Part shown: positions 1 through 12,990 of the stretch, piece by piece
Layout of the letters: each line of letters opens with the position of its first letter
Numbering within the stretch: the stretch's first letter is position 1
Assembly (NCBI GenBank): GCA_016801885.1
Contig: CM028884.1
Location: 8,390,501 to 8,454,500, forward strand
Direction of reading: 5' to 3'
Length of the DNA: 64,000 nucleotides
DNA from: Toxotes chatareus
Taxonomy: Eukaryota; Chordata; Actinopteri; Toxotidae
The notes under the pieces: generated by a model
What the model was told of the DNA's origin: nothing
What the model saw: only the letters and a program-made list of their open reading frames with translations
Databases searched by the model: none
Position numbers and translations under genes: made by a program

Positions 1-2460
1 TTGTAATGTTTGTTTATCATTTTTAAACATTTGCATTTTTGCACTTGACAAACAGTCAGCCAGTTTCTGGCTGTGACCTTTGCAAGCTGGTATGTTGCAG
101 CTTACGTTATTGTTTACTTTATGGTCACTTTCACTTGGGTTTGCTTTTCTTGTGTGGCTGGGTTATGGCTTTTGCCACCCCACACATTCCTCTTGCTTGA
201 ATGAACTGGTTTGATATTTGGGGGACAACCTTCCAGTAAACTCATCTCACATGCTTCTCAGTGAGCTCGGTGAGGTAGCTCTTTGATAATTTAGTGATTA
301 GTCTGGGTCGTCTTCATCTGACATGAACGATTCTAAGCCTCACTCCATCTCTGATTCCTTATCCAGCATCTCTAAAAGCATTTCAGCTGTATATCTATCA
401 GCCATGTCAACGGCGCATATAGAGAAATTACTGTTATAAATAGAGCATCAATATATATGATTTGAAAATTGTAAACAGTATGCCATCAAGCAATCAGTAA
501 ATTGGTTTATTACAGTACAGGTATACCTAACATCACTATACAAATATAGAATGAATATAGTAAGAGCAATTCTCCATACAATATGCTACTAAGCTACTAA
601 GTAGCAAAGCTTTAAAAGCTACTTGTGGGGTAATGTCATTGTAAAAGCAGACACTCTTTAGCATGAGTTTAATCATTTTATTGTGTAAACATTTTGTAAA
701 ACTTCTGTCAGTTTGGTGATAGATGTATTTGTAAATGTAAAAGAAGAATCACCCATGAATTTAAGGTTTAACAGGCATAACAAAAATAGTTATGTGATGC
801 TTGACACAAACAGCAAAGAAAATCAAAAACAAGAAAGATGCCCACATACTTGACTAATGCTTTAGGGAACTGTTTCATTCAGTGACAGTTTGGCCTCACC
901 TGATACGACCCTCATCTGTATGTTGAACAGAAAATATTTATTTTTTTCCTGTTCTTTTGTTTTCCAAAGGTCTTAAAGGAAAGTGAATAAAAGCTATAAA
1001 ACATGCATCCACTGACACAGATGTCAATAACAGTAATAGGTTTGGGAGGTACAATGTAAAACAACAAGTAACATCATCTTGAAGCCAGGAGGAAGACTGG
1101 TTATCTATCTCCTAGGTTCAAAGATCTAGAGGAGTTTATGGTTGAGTCTCAGGGAGAGAAAGCAGTGGGATGTGTTTTTAAGCAGATGCTGTGCCCATTT
1201 GACCATCAAGAGGAGAATCAGTCAAGAATCTAGGTAAATTCAAGAAATTCCTGTTTTCTGTGCAATATGTTCCAGTCTAGTCAGTAACAACTGATTTCTG
1301 CTCTGACACATGCAGACACGTACTTCACTGTGTAGCTGTGGGACATGTATTGAGGCAGGTCACAAAATAAGACACTGACAGTAATGTGAGGTCACCAGAC
1401 AGAAATACATGAAAATCATCTGAATGAATATAGATGATTGTTGGGAAAATGATTTAAATTTCCTGTAAAATGGTCCCACTTTGCCATTTCAAATCAGCAA
1501 GTCAATCTCTCTTCCACAGATAATCCATCTATTTGTTGTGTCTTCAAACAGGACAAATGGGGTGGTCTCTAGTGGATTGCAAATAAAAGTTGCTAACAAT
1601 TTCAGTTAGCATACAGTACCCATCAACAGCAAATCCCATCCTAACACTGTTGTACATCTCACCAATTACTGTATTGCCATTGGCACTGCAGAGATCAACT
1701 GTACAGTTGTTAGCTTATATTAGCTAACAGACATTGAGTGGAGGATGCCACAGGGGCACTGCGAATCTTTACACATGTTGCAAGCAAAATGAAGACAATT
1801 ATTTTCATTGTGCTGCATCTAACTATGTTCAGTTTGCAGTATAGTGTGTGTCCCTGATCCCTGTCCATGGATTCAAGGGTCAGCTCTTGTAGCTCTGGGG
1901 TATGACCTAAGTGTACTGTACTAATCCCACAGTGTTAAAACACTTCCACTCTGCTGTGCTTGCTCTCACAGAAGCATGCGGGTGTAGCAAGAGGCCCCAC
2001 CACAGCAGTTTGTCATGTTAACATAATCCAGAGTGATGTCTGGTTAATTTGTTTCCCTATTCTAATAACCTTGCATATAAATAGTTACTACCAGCATGCG
2101 TGCTTCATGCATTTTCACCTCTTGAGCCTCAAAGGAAATTAGCATTTGAATTTGTAATCATGTCCCTTTTAAGTTGCATCACATGCAGAGACTGAAATGA
2201 GGAGACAATTAACCTGCACAGCTAAGTGGACAAGAGGATCTGACAAAAATAGCTCAGAGGAAAATGAAGTCAAGTTACATATTTCATGTGCTGTTCTAAT
2301 CAGGCTGGCTGTGGGTAAAAGCTTCATCATCCAATCTCAGTAACATGGGCTGTAATATGATATAATTTCAATACATTGCTGTAAGGCACCTTCAATACAA
2401 TGTAACATACCTCACACTTGAGAATTGGCAGACTTTGTGCAACACAAAGTTAAAGCCCAT

Positions 2461-2463
<3 letters not shown>
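1..2463. other. intergenic DNA, nothing recognised
   Basis: AT-rich unique-looking sequence. The only open frame listed is 60 codons, starts at TTG and has no recognisable product. Confidence 0.6.

Positions 2464-2554
<91 letters not shown>
2464..2554. repeat. (CA)n microsatellite followed by (AT)n
   Basis: About 38 uninterrupted CA units (2464..2538) pass directly into about 8 AT units (2539..2554). The cysteine/valine-rich open frames here are translations of the repeat, not genes. Confidence 0.97.
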
Positions 2555-5034
2555 CTGTGAAATAACTGTTTATACAAAAGCCTCCTTCAGTGTATGAGAG
2601 TAAATAAAACTGTTTGTGCCCTGGTGACTGAACCTGCAATAAAAAACAGATCACATGTAGCTATTGTCAGTCTCAGATGTGTGAACTTATCAAAAACTAA
2701 GAAAAACAAGTTTACCACAGTATATTTTGCCATTATCCAAAGTGTTCTCAGATGACTGTGTGAGTCAAAGGTTTTGTAAAATTGTCTCAACCCCCAGAGG
2801 AGCATGTAATCCTTCAACTTATTTGAAAGCATGAAAATCACCAAAGTAGGATGTATGCTTTAATGTCCCTTCCTGTGCTGAACACAGAAGTTAATGCAGG
2901 AAAAGGGGGCACTCTACTCCAGCAGAACAGACTACAAAATAGACCACATTAGGTATTCTGAACTGGATTCGGATTAATGGACAGAAGATGTTTTTTTTTG
3001 TTCACATTTAATATTTCTCGTAGTTACAAGGCATTGTGTGAATCCTGAGGCCTAACAAACATGCTCAGTGCATTTCTTTCCTCATCAAACATTTGCAAAG
3101 CTGATTTTTATAAAATTCTGAAACATCTTTACATCTTGCTCTTCCTGGACTTTCCTGCAGCATTGTTACGTGGTCCATTACTGCCACCGGCTGTCAATCA
3201 CTGAAATCGCTTGAAACCTAAGGATGTCATTTAACCACCCTTTCAATGACAGACAATGCCAGTCTTTTGAGATAAATGCCAGTTTCATTTACCATCATAT
3301 TGCTAGTTGACCTGCCAAACAACTGATGACTTGTTTCCAACCGATTAGACGTCCTCTTCTGCCTCTTGTTTCACCCATTCATTTTTTCTTCTTTTTCATG
3401 TTTTATAGCTTGCATGTGCTACACGAGATGAAGAATCAAGAATATGTGTAGCTGTGTGTTGTCGTCTTGTACGTTTACACTGGGGTAATATATATCAGCA
3501 TCAGCTTCTTTGCTCCTACATCAGTATCAGTATAACATCTATCTATATATTACAACGCAGTATTAATGTAATAATAATTACTACAAGTACGCACTACAGT
3601 TAAATAATGAAGCTAGCATGCCCAAAAGATTAACTATGGAAGTTAGCGTTGGGGAGCTGCCTTAACTTAAATAACCTTGTAAATATATAACCTTGTAAAA
3701 TATAGAGATCCAGCATTAAACTGGAACTTCTGGGTTCTGTTCAAGAAGTAAGAAATTCATTCAAAATTCCCAGAGAAATTTGTAACTACACTAATAATAA
3801 TAACACGCGGCTTTGGAATATAGTCTTTCTCAACAGCTTGTTCTGTGGTTCACTTCATATGTTTAGATAAGAACAATCTATTATTGTTGTTTATTTAATA
3901 TTTATGTTTTTAGCGGCTTTTGATGAACACAACTCACCATAAACCCTTGATGTTCATGCGGTAAACAGTAGAGACATGTCCATGGGCAAGTGAAGGGGTC
4001 GTGGTTTTCTCTGGACATGCTAATTATAGCAGGACAGAGAAGACTTTTAGACAGCATTACAATTGATGCACAATGACTTTAGAAAAGAACGTTGTTGGGT
4101 TTCATGGTTACGCAATGACGTTCTGACAACATAAATGCCTGCGCTGCCATGCTTGTAGTTTTTATCATGAGGTCTGTGTTGTTAAACTTGAGTGTGTGAA
4201 AATCCTTATTTTAGCAACAACTTGAGTGTATGCCAATCTGTCTACGATGTGAAAAGTAAACCCATGGAACAGTAACTGCAAATTAATAGAGACTTAATAT
4301 AATTAAATATGATGCTTGTGCACTTTTCTCACCTGCAAAAACAGCAAAAGAACAGTTTTACACAAGCTTTGCTGCTGACCGCTATTGTGATTTCTCTATG
4401 TTTAGCCGACTCATCTACTGGCAAAAACCAATAATATTGTAGAGCTGCTTTAGGTGAGAGTTTTTCACTGTCCTATAAATGGCCAAGAAACATACCACCC
4501 AATATAATACACCAAAACAATAATAGAAATTAACACAATAATAATTCAGGGCATAATACTAATTGGATAAACGACCAGGGTGCCACAACTGCACACATTT
4601 GCATTAACACAGATGCACTCAGCAGGAATGTCCTCCTGCAGGTTCTAGTACAAGAAATACAAACAAAATGGGGACCAGTTCATCAAAACAATGCTCCACT
4701 GCACCACAAATGACATTTACTGTTGTCATATTTATAAACACAGAACTGCACCATTCAACTCTGCAGAAGAATTTGTGATTTGTGAAAACGAATGCATTTA
4801 TTTTCAAACTAGCTCCACATTCAAAACAGACCAGACCCATGTGAGGAGTCTGTCATGTTGTACAAAGTAAAGCATCATGTCTAGTGAGCGGCTCAGAGGG
4901 ACGGAAAGTCAGGGTTATTATTAATAAGTGGAGGAGAAAGAACATTATGCTGGCAAGTTGGCTCATGAGCCAGCAAATTGAGCTTGCAAATACTAAAGCA
5001 CCACGGAGATAGGCCATTAAGATACCCAGAATGG

Positions 5035-5215
5035 AACTAAGAAACAGTTCTCACAAAAAGGATCCTGTGTGATTCTGAAAAAAGGTTTTCTTGGTTTGCA
5101 AAACAGCAGAACCCTCTTGGTGCTAAACAGGAGCATTTAGACAGGTTCTTTACACAGGCACTGGCTCTATGCAGAACCATTATGCTGTTAAGCAATCTTT
5201 AGAAAATGTATGAAG
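5035..5215. repeat. candidate MITE-like unit with AGAACC/GGTTCT ends
   Basis: The stretch contains CAGAACCCTCTTGGTGCTAAA and, about 40 bases on, AGGTTCTTTACACAGGCACT and GCAGAACCATTATG. This pattern of opposed AGAACC and GGTTCT words resembles a short non-autonomous repeat common in teleosts. I recognise it from general familiarity only and cannot name the family. Confidence 0.4.
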
Positions 5216-5795
5216 CTTCAAACCAAGATCTTCAGCTACTAACTCCCTCCAAAAGTAAATGCTTAAACCACTTCACTTCCAATCTGTGAGATTTATTTTT
5301 GTCTGTTGGAGTACAGAACTATTAAACTGCCAGGTGCTGTGTGGAAGCACTAATGGTTTTGCAAACATCAGCAAAGGACCATTGAGAGGTTGAAGGGGCC
5401 CTTGAAATGGTGAAATTTCTACAGCTAAATTGGTTGCAAGTAAAAGCCAGAGCTTGTCAACTACTGCTTAAAATAGTACACAAAATCATTGATGGTAGAG
5501 CCCCCAGATACCATCCAAATTAAACTGTGAGGGTGAATAAAATATGGCCAGCAAAGTGAAAGCATCACTACCTTTTTTAGATCCATGGTAGATAAGGTTC
5601 CATTCTTCAAGCAATCATTAAGAGCTGAACTGAAATGTGATTACTGGTAAATATCTTCTGGTCAAAGATGGCTTATTACCTCTTTCAGCTTGTCAAGGAC
5701 ACACTTTTTTTAAGTGTTTAAAAGAGCATTTGGGAGGATGTGTATGATTAATTTGTTCTTTACATGCATAAATGGTATTTGCTTTGAAATAGGTC

Positions 5796-5820
5796 AAAGA
5801 AAGAAAGAAAGAAAGAAAGG
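5796..5820. repeat. (AAAG)n microsatellite
   Basis: About six AAAG units, pure apart from the ends. Confidence 0.9.
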
Positions 5821-8689
5821 ACCATCACATATCCCACAAAACCCCTCTGGAGCTCCAGTGTTGGGATTTTCCTTCTGTATTTCTCCCCCATCCCTGGAGA
5901 AACCATCAGTGAACTGGTGCACTGACCCAATGACCAGGAGGTCACTGACCTGAGTGGTCACCTCTGATTTCCTGAACCAAATAACTGTGCCAGTATTGCA
6001 TTTGTTATTGCATTTTCTGTGTGCACATCTGAAGCCTTTTGGTTTTTCATTACCATGAAAATAACGGAAACATGGAGGCTAAATGTTTAAACAGAAGCAG
6101 GAACAACCTTCATTTGGAAGCTGAAAAACAACAAAAATTAAAACTTGCTACTGATATTTTACAGTGTGACTGAATGGAAATGTATGTATATATGTACATC
6201 TATGCATTGTATGCATGTGTGTGTTAATATAAGCCAGGACACGTTTTTAGGGTTATCTCCTCTGTTTATGATCCCTGAGATATAACAAAAAAAAAAAACA
6301 AACCAAAAAAACCAAACATACTAACAAACAAAACCACATACAAACCATGCATGAATACAAAACAAGCTGTTGAGATTCACCAGTGTTACTTTATTAACAC
6401 TGCAAAACTACTAAAGTATGCTGCCATTAGGGGTGCAAAAGATAAGAATGTGAAAAAAGCAATTTCCGAAAGCACGATCTAACTAATCAACAACTCTCTT
6501 TTCCAGCCCATCTGATATACAAATTGTGCCTAATGAACCTTGCAAAATCAATTACCTAGGTAATACTTTGCATGCAAGGGAAACCAAACACTGAATGCAT
6601 GATGCATACGTAAACAGACATTACTCACTGCAGATTATTTTGCTCCATTTACATTGCATTAGCACTAGAAACAGCAAACTGACTGGTGCATATTCCTCAA
6701 TCATGTTCATTACATTAAAATGAAACTAGGCCAGATACATAAACCGTACCCACCTAACGACTAGTTAGAGCATTCATTACACCAAATGCTGTAACTTGAT
6801 TAATGTTAGTACACGGATTGGACAAACAAATAACAACAACTGTGCATCTTGGAAAAGCTAGGGCACCAAATAATACAGCATAAAGTATTTAGGTGACTCC
6901 TGAATGATGGATGATGGCTCTCCTTTCTGCTGATAAGGGTCTTTTTTACAGGGTTGTTTAGCACTGACACTTTGGCATGGAATACTGTCTCATACATGCT
7001 GAAGATAACACTCTTAATGTACTGTTTGACTATAATGTAGTTTATGTTCAGGGGTTGTAAAGAGAGCCTGTGTTCTCTGTGGTGCCTTGAGACCTGGTAT
7101 ATACTAGGCATATACCATGTGGACGTAATCGGGCTCCCTATAGGAAGTCACTTCCAGAATAAGTAGGCTTTTGTCAAATGTTCTGAGGTATAAGCTTAAT
7201 AATGGAAAGAGGCACAGCACACACACTGGATGTAATTCAGAGTGCTTGCTCTGTTGCCTTTAAAATAAAGTGGTATGTGATCAACAATATATCATGCTTG
7301 GTAAAAAGTTGTTGAACTGTAAATCAAACTTAAAAAAGCTGATCCACAGCTCTTCTGCAAAGTAACATAGTGGAGAATTTTCAGTTTCTGAGCAGTGAGG
7401 CACAAATCTAAATCTGGCGTTATGAATTATTAAAGCCCCCTTTATGGAGCTTTCTTCAGAGGAGAATATCCAGCACAGTATAGTACAAGCTTGAGATCAA
7501 ACGAAGCACAGAAAAAGAGCCAAATGTAATGCCAAAAGTACTTCCACCAAAAAGTGTTCAGCGTTGTGCTGCACTTGAACATAACGGCAACTTCAGTCAG
7601 ATGAAATATGAGAAAAAGCTCCATGATTCTGAGGGAAAACGGAGACAAAGAGGGACTGCTCTCTATTCAGACGGTCAGTGTGGGTCTCCTCCATGGCAAC
7701 CATCATTTGAATGCATACACAGAGGAAATGAGAAAACTTGGCGTACCTTACTAGATGACAAGATGATGACAAGAGAGCAGATTTACCGCTGCTGAATATC
7801 ACTAGACAATAAATAGCTTTGGTTTGGAGGTGAGTGTCAATTGTGGATGAATCACTCCTCTCGGTGTCATCCAACTCAGCATGCCTTTGTGAAATTGCTT
7901 TTTGAGTCTGAGCTGCATTTACTAAACATTTTATCTTATCCCTAAAAGTGTTTCTAAATGGCATTTCTGTTGAGTTCCTGCAGGGAAGCTATATACAAAA
8001 GTCTTTTATGGGCTTCTCATCCATTTGATTTGGACTGTGGAGTGTTGGGGTTGCACACTTGTTTCAAAGCACACACTCTGAAACAAGTTTCACACACAAC
8101 AAAAGGTGTCTTTATATTCTCACAGCATTATGCTAGTTGTGTAGATTTAGAACATGGAACACAGCCTAAAACTAAAAAAAGACTTTCTTCCCATTAGAGC
8201 TTTCAGTGCAGTCCTGTACTCTACATAAATGTGCTACAACACAAATAAATTACCAGACATCTCTCAGTGCAGCGAAATAATATTGTGAGCAACCTGACTA
8301 AAACCCACCAGACAATGTTGAACTAGTTAGCTGACAGCAAATGGGTGTTTAATCCACAATAAGAAACATTATGATTTACTCACAGAGAAGGCGTTTTTCA
8401 GCCTCCATTGGTAAAGCACATGAGAACTTGAGTCTCATCTCTTCTTTTTCTCTCAGTACACAGGTAAGTGTGATGAACTGCTCAACATGGTGGTCAGGAC
8501 TTAAACCTTGAGCTCCTTAAACCTGCATTAACTTTTGTTCTACCTGGTGGTAGCAGAAACAAGCAGGGTAAACATAACACTGACCTATGACATTATGATC
8601 TTTTGTTCGCAAGAGTTTCTTATTTACAGTACACATTCAGCAGTAGCATTAGCATTCATTTAGAACTGTGTGTCCACTTGATAAAGTTT

Positions 8690-9010
8690 AAGTCCAATAC
8701 TCACTCTCCTTTTAGCTCCAATTTGTTCTCCGCCAGCTCTTGAAAGTAATATCTGGCTCTTTAGCGATTAAATACTCCATTACTGCATTTCTGCCAGCTA
8801 TTTGGTAAATTTGTTCATTAGCTCTTTTGTGCTGGGCAGGGTTTTTAGAGCATTTTAGAACAACAACTGCCTATCCAAGACAAACTGCAGGCTGGAAAAT
8901 AAAAACAATGAACGGAAAGATGCTAAAACTCTCCTCAGAGCTGAGTGGAACTTCAGAGAAAGGTGATAATTATTTGTGGGTTTGTCTCTACAAGCTCTTT
9001 TCAGCCTTAG
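8690..9010 (+). repeat. dispersed teleost repeat, family B copy 1
   Basis: It shares collinear words with three other places in the window: TCCAATACTCACTCTCCTTT, then ATCTGGCTCTTTAGC, then GATGCTAAAACTCT, GAGCTGAGTGGAAC and TTTGTGGGTTTGTC. The other copies start near 23850, 30130 and 38985 (reverse). It is a non-coding interspersed repeat and the copies are well diverged. Boundaries are approximate. Confidence 0.65.
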
Positions 9011-12000
9011 TCATTTCATCCATTAACATAAAAATGTTGATGAGAGTAGCTTATTACAGTATAGGTGTATGAATTCTTAATTTTAAGAAGTAAGAAACTG
9101 CTGCATTTTTTCAGCGCTGGGGGAATTTTCTGATATGTGACTCCACCACAAATTCAAATAGTTAGGACTAGGCCTTTAAACTATGTTAACAATTACTGCT
9201 GCTTGGCATGCACTGTATTCTACAACACTATGACCCACCTTTTTCAGAGGTGTTTGCAGTGTTAACTGAATTACTATTCAGCTGAAGAGCTAATGTTCTC
9301 TTGTCTACTTCCCTATATTTCTTGATGAACACGCTGCCAAAAGGGAATACCTAACAACACTTCACCAACACCTTATAAAAATAAAATGAAAAATACTCTA
9401 AATTATCATCAAACCGAGAACAATTCCAAGTGCCAATCACTCTGCAGTTGTTCTACACTGCTCAGAACTTGCAAACTCAATGTCATTTAAGGTGCTAATT
9501 AAACACTTTTTAAAAACCAGATTGGGACTTTTTTTTTTTTTTAATTATAGGCCTGGTATTTTAATTGTGCCTCTTACTTTAATTCTCTCTTTCTTTCCAA
9601 ATTACCTCATTATTCCTCACGGTGAGTTAAAGTTTTGATAAGTGTACCACTGTTACCCATATTGTGCAGTATTTTCTTCATTTTACCCCAACCTTTCCTC
9701 CTCTCTCTCTGTATGCTGACAGTGTTCATGTGCATTGTGCAGGGCTTTGTCATTTAAGGGTCGAAACTTTCCACTATGTAGAAGCAATGTATAAACAATT
9801 AATCAACTTAATAAATTAACTATAATGTAATTGTTAACAAATATTAGGACATTGTTTAATGAATTGACTACTTGTATGAAGCATCCTTAATGCATAACCA
9901 TTATTAATAGTTTATACACATGAAAATCATTCACAGGTGGACTTATTTAACCCACTTTTGTAATATTATACAAGAATTGACATTATCATTCAAAATGTAT
10001 CAGTCAAATGAAAAAAGTGCACCTTGCACTGTAATACAGCTAAACAGAAAGTGTGTAGTGCATCTGACTACCTAAGATGTCTTCTTATGCTACTTGTGCT
10101 TTTTTAAACAAAAAATATCCACAAACCAAAAATGAAAAAACACCTGAAATGAAACCAAGAAATATGAAAAAACAAACAAACAAAAAAACACTTCCACTGA
10201 CTTGAAAGTTTCCAGGCTTGGCTGAGGTGGAGCAGATGGCACAAAAGATGATAGGAGAAGATTTTTCTTCTTCTTCTTTTGATTTCTGGTATCTCTGGAT
10301 AATCCACATACCCCACTCTCAACAGTTTTAATAAGATCTATTTCTTTAGTAGAAAGTGTTTCCTATGAAAACAGTTCATGGTAAAGTCTGTGTAGTGTCC
10401 TGAGTAACCTGGATATTTGTTATGGAAAGTGGTATTAATGTTGAATGTTTGTTAATACTGTGAGCAGAAATTAAATCCTTTTCACCTCCACTGGGGCAGA
10501 TATGTCACAGGCAGATACTGTGCGCCAATTGGAAATGTGATGCATAGCAAAGACACACTGTGTATTCAGCACTCTACAGCATTTATATTGAGGGGCCTAA
10601 ATATGATTGAATATATGATGTCATTAAATTTCCTTTATGTTTCACTGCAATTGAAACTTGGTTAGAATATAAGCGAGTGAATCTCTGCAAACTCTTCAAC
10701 TTGTAATAAGAATCAGAGAAAGAAGAAATCCCTCTGCTCTTCGGACAGATAAACTCAGCTCCTGGAGTTAACAGCTTTCTATGGCAAGAAAATGATTTTC
10801 CAATGTTTATACCATTTAGAACCACTATAAATTAGAAAAATAAAGAAAAGCTGATATAATTTTGTTTCAGCAGAATCTCTCCACTTGACTGAATATGTCT
10901 ATAAAATTCTCAGAGAAAAGTAGGTTGCTAAAATGCACTTAATTTGGCATGATAGATTGAGTCCATGCTTCAGTGGCTGTAATTGAATCTGTGACCTATT
11001 TCTTCAGAAGAAAATTGTCTCTTGGGTTATTTGTCACCATACATTTTAATGGAATTCAATAGACTGACACTGAATTTACACATTTTCATCCAATTATTAG
11101 CATTTGCCTTCCAATCTGTAGGTTGTTTTAAATTTAGTCCCACATACAGTGATATCTCAGCCTTAAACAAAACAGGCTCATGCTTGTCGTGAAGCAGATT
11201 TGTCTTCAGAATCCAATATATTTATCATTGGGCTTACTTTAAATAGTACAATAGAAATCAGGAGCAATGCAGCAGTGAATGACAGGACACTGCTGTTTAT
11301 CTTGTGCTATTCCTCACTCTAAATTCCACCAGCGATCAGCTGCTAAGATGGAAATCACAACCCGAGCCAACCACGTCCAGTTGTTCATGGACTAACTGCC
11401 TCTATTAGCAGACATCAGAGCTGCTTCTTCTGGTCTGCTATAAATAATATATAACTCAGCTTACATAACAAACACTGTTACGCTGAAATAGTCTGACATA
11501 CTGTAAAGCATAAAGGGACTGCTGAAAACAGATAATATGAAAGAAAATCAATCACTGTCTTGGAACTGTTTAGTCCACCTGTCAGTTAGATAATAGTAGA
11601 AATAGAAAGAGTATGTAAAAGCTGTAGTTACTCAGAGCTGCATTTAGCAGGCTAACTGTCACTTCTACTACTTATCTTCATCAACCTATCACATTTTGAT
11701 TATTACATAATATTAAATACTTATTAATCATTCCTGACAACCAAGATAATCACATATAGACATGACATTTGAGCACTGAAAGTTTCATTTTTCTGTGCTT
11801 GTTTTTTTTTTTTTTTTCTTTTCTGTGCATAAATCACCGTCATCATAGTTGTAGGCTCATCGTCCTCAGACCGAAAACCAAAATAGGAATGATGGTGCAT
11901 TTTGACACTGCATGTGTTGTAGGAGGCTAGTGTCCTCCCAGACATCAGGCCTGATACTGTACTGGAAGGACTGCTACCCTTGACAGAAGATACTAACAGG

Positions 12001-12213
12001 GGGAGACAGGTCTTGTCAAACATCCAAAAAACAGTCTTGTTCTTCAGAAACGCCTCAGGCCACAGAGGATATTCCTTTGCAGCCTCTCCAGGACCAGAAC
12101 TGGACAAGTTAAGTCACAGTCATCTGCAAAGCACGTTCACAAGTCAAACCAACAGAAATTTACACACATTTTGTTATATTATGCTGAGCTTTATGCTCGT
12201 CACTCAAAAACAC
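9011..12213. other. intergenic DNA
   Basis: Holds the TGTATAAAC MITE-like unit (9.8 kb) and T runs at 9531..9542 and 11803..11818. Otherwise AT-rich with no recognisable gene. Confidence 0.55.
9788..9923. mobile_element. MITE-like AT-rich element with TGTATAAAC-type inverted ends
   Basis: ATGTATAAACAATTAATC at the left is matched in inverse orientation by ATTAATAGTTTATACACAT at the right. The interior is AT-rich and partly self-complementary. There is no coding capacity, consistent with a short non-autonomous DNA transposon. Confidence 0.45.
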
Positions 12214-12544
12214 TGTGTTCAGACAGAACGTGAGGGAAGTTGAAGCACACACATATCCCAGGCTTCGTGCATCTGCTTCATGAATGTACAGAGGATAACA
12301 AAAAGAAAGGAGACTGGAGGGAAAAATGACAGAAAGAGCTGGTGAGTTCTGAGGTCAGTGAGAGGCTGAGCCGAACACAAACACGCAGAGACACACTCCA
12401 TGGCTGCTGCTTCCATTGCTAGCTAGCTTACAGCTAACGTTTGTTCAGTTGGAATGTTGCCTGTTTGGGGAGTATAAGTCCAGCAGTGAAATTCACATGA
12501 ATGATGCCAGGTGAATTTTTGTTTCCCTTCTGTCTGAACGCACC
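12214..12544. mobile_element. MITE-like element with 15-bp terminal inverted repeats
   Basis: TGTGTTCAGACAGAA at 12214..12228 is matched in inverse orientation by TTCTGTCTGAACGCA at 12530..12544, 14 of 15 bases. The 331-bp interior has no transposase and includes GCTAGCTAGCTTACAGCTAA. A target-site duplication is not clear. Family A begins about 40 bp to the right. Confidence 0.5.
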
Positions 12545-12584
12545 TTGAGAGTCTGCAGCCGAGCTCACATCTCTGAGAAGCTGC

Positions 12585-12990
12585 AGGCTAAATGCTTACA
12601 TGCTCACAATGACCAAGCACAGAACACAGCAGAGATTGACAGGAACTGTCATTATTTTTGTATGTAATAGCTCATACACCAAATTCCACAAATTAACATT
12701 TTGAAAAGTCAAAGGACTAAAGTTATTACAATTCATTGTGAGGAGGACCTGAATGGCTCAACCAAATTTAATGGCACTACATTCCAAAAGTGGTCAAGAC
12801 CTTTCACTCAAAACCATAACTGTCAACCTCATGACGCAGGTCAGGTGATCTCCAAAATCATCACAATTCACCATCTGGGCACCATGAACATCTGTATAAA
12901 ATTCAAGGCAATATCTCCAAAAGTTAATGAGAGATTTCTGTTTGGATAAGAGTTGTCTACAAAAACTGATCCACAGACCCACTGACATGA
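12585..12990 (+). repeat. dispersed teleost repeat, family A copy 1
   Basis: It begins with a CTAAATGCTTACATGCTCAC word. It continues with the paired modules AAAGTTATTACAATTCAT and AAAATCATCACAATTCAC, TTTCACTCAAAACCATAACT, and ACCATGAACATCTGTATAAA. These match a very abundant spiny-rayed fish repeat with CATGAATGTCTGTACCAAAT modules. The tandem module structure is visible directly. The family name is not known to me. Confidence 0.65.

Larger units (their letters stand above)
2555..8689. other. intergenic DNA with simple repeats
   Basis: Apart from the AAAG microsatellite and the AGAACC-type unit, it holds an A-rich patch at 6288..6345. A 123-codon minus-strand frame at 7593..7964 has no recognisable motif. 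No gene is supported. Confidence 0.55.

Noticed and set aside
2392..2654. Cys/Val-rich minus-strand frames
   Set aside because: Translation of the CA microsatellite.
5450..5560. Possible LINE ORF2 remnant (LKIVHKIIDGRAPRYH-like reading)
   Set aside because: Only one short stretch resembles the L2/Rex1 C-terminus, with stops straight after. Too weak to annotate.
7593..7964. 123-codon minus-strand open frame starting with ATG
   Set aside because: No motif, no splice context and no similarity that I recognise; overlaps other chance frames on both strands.
11724..12107. 127-codon minus-strand frame with a lysine run
   Set aside because: The lysine run is the T-run low-complexity tract at 11803..11818 read backwards; the rest has no recognisable domain.
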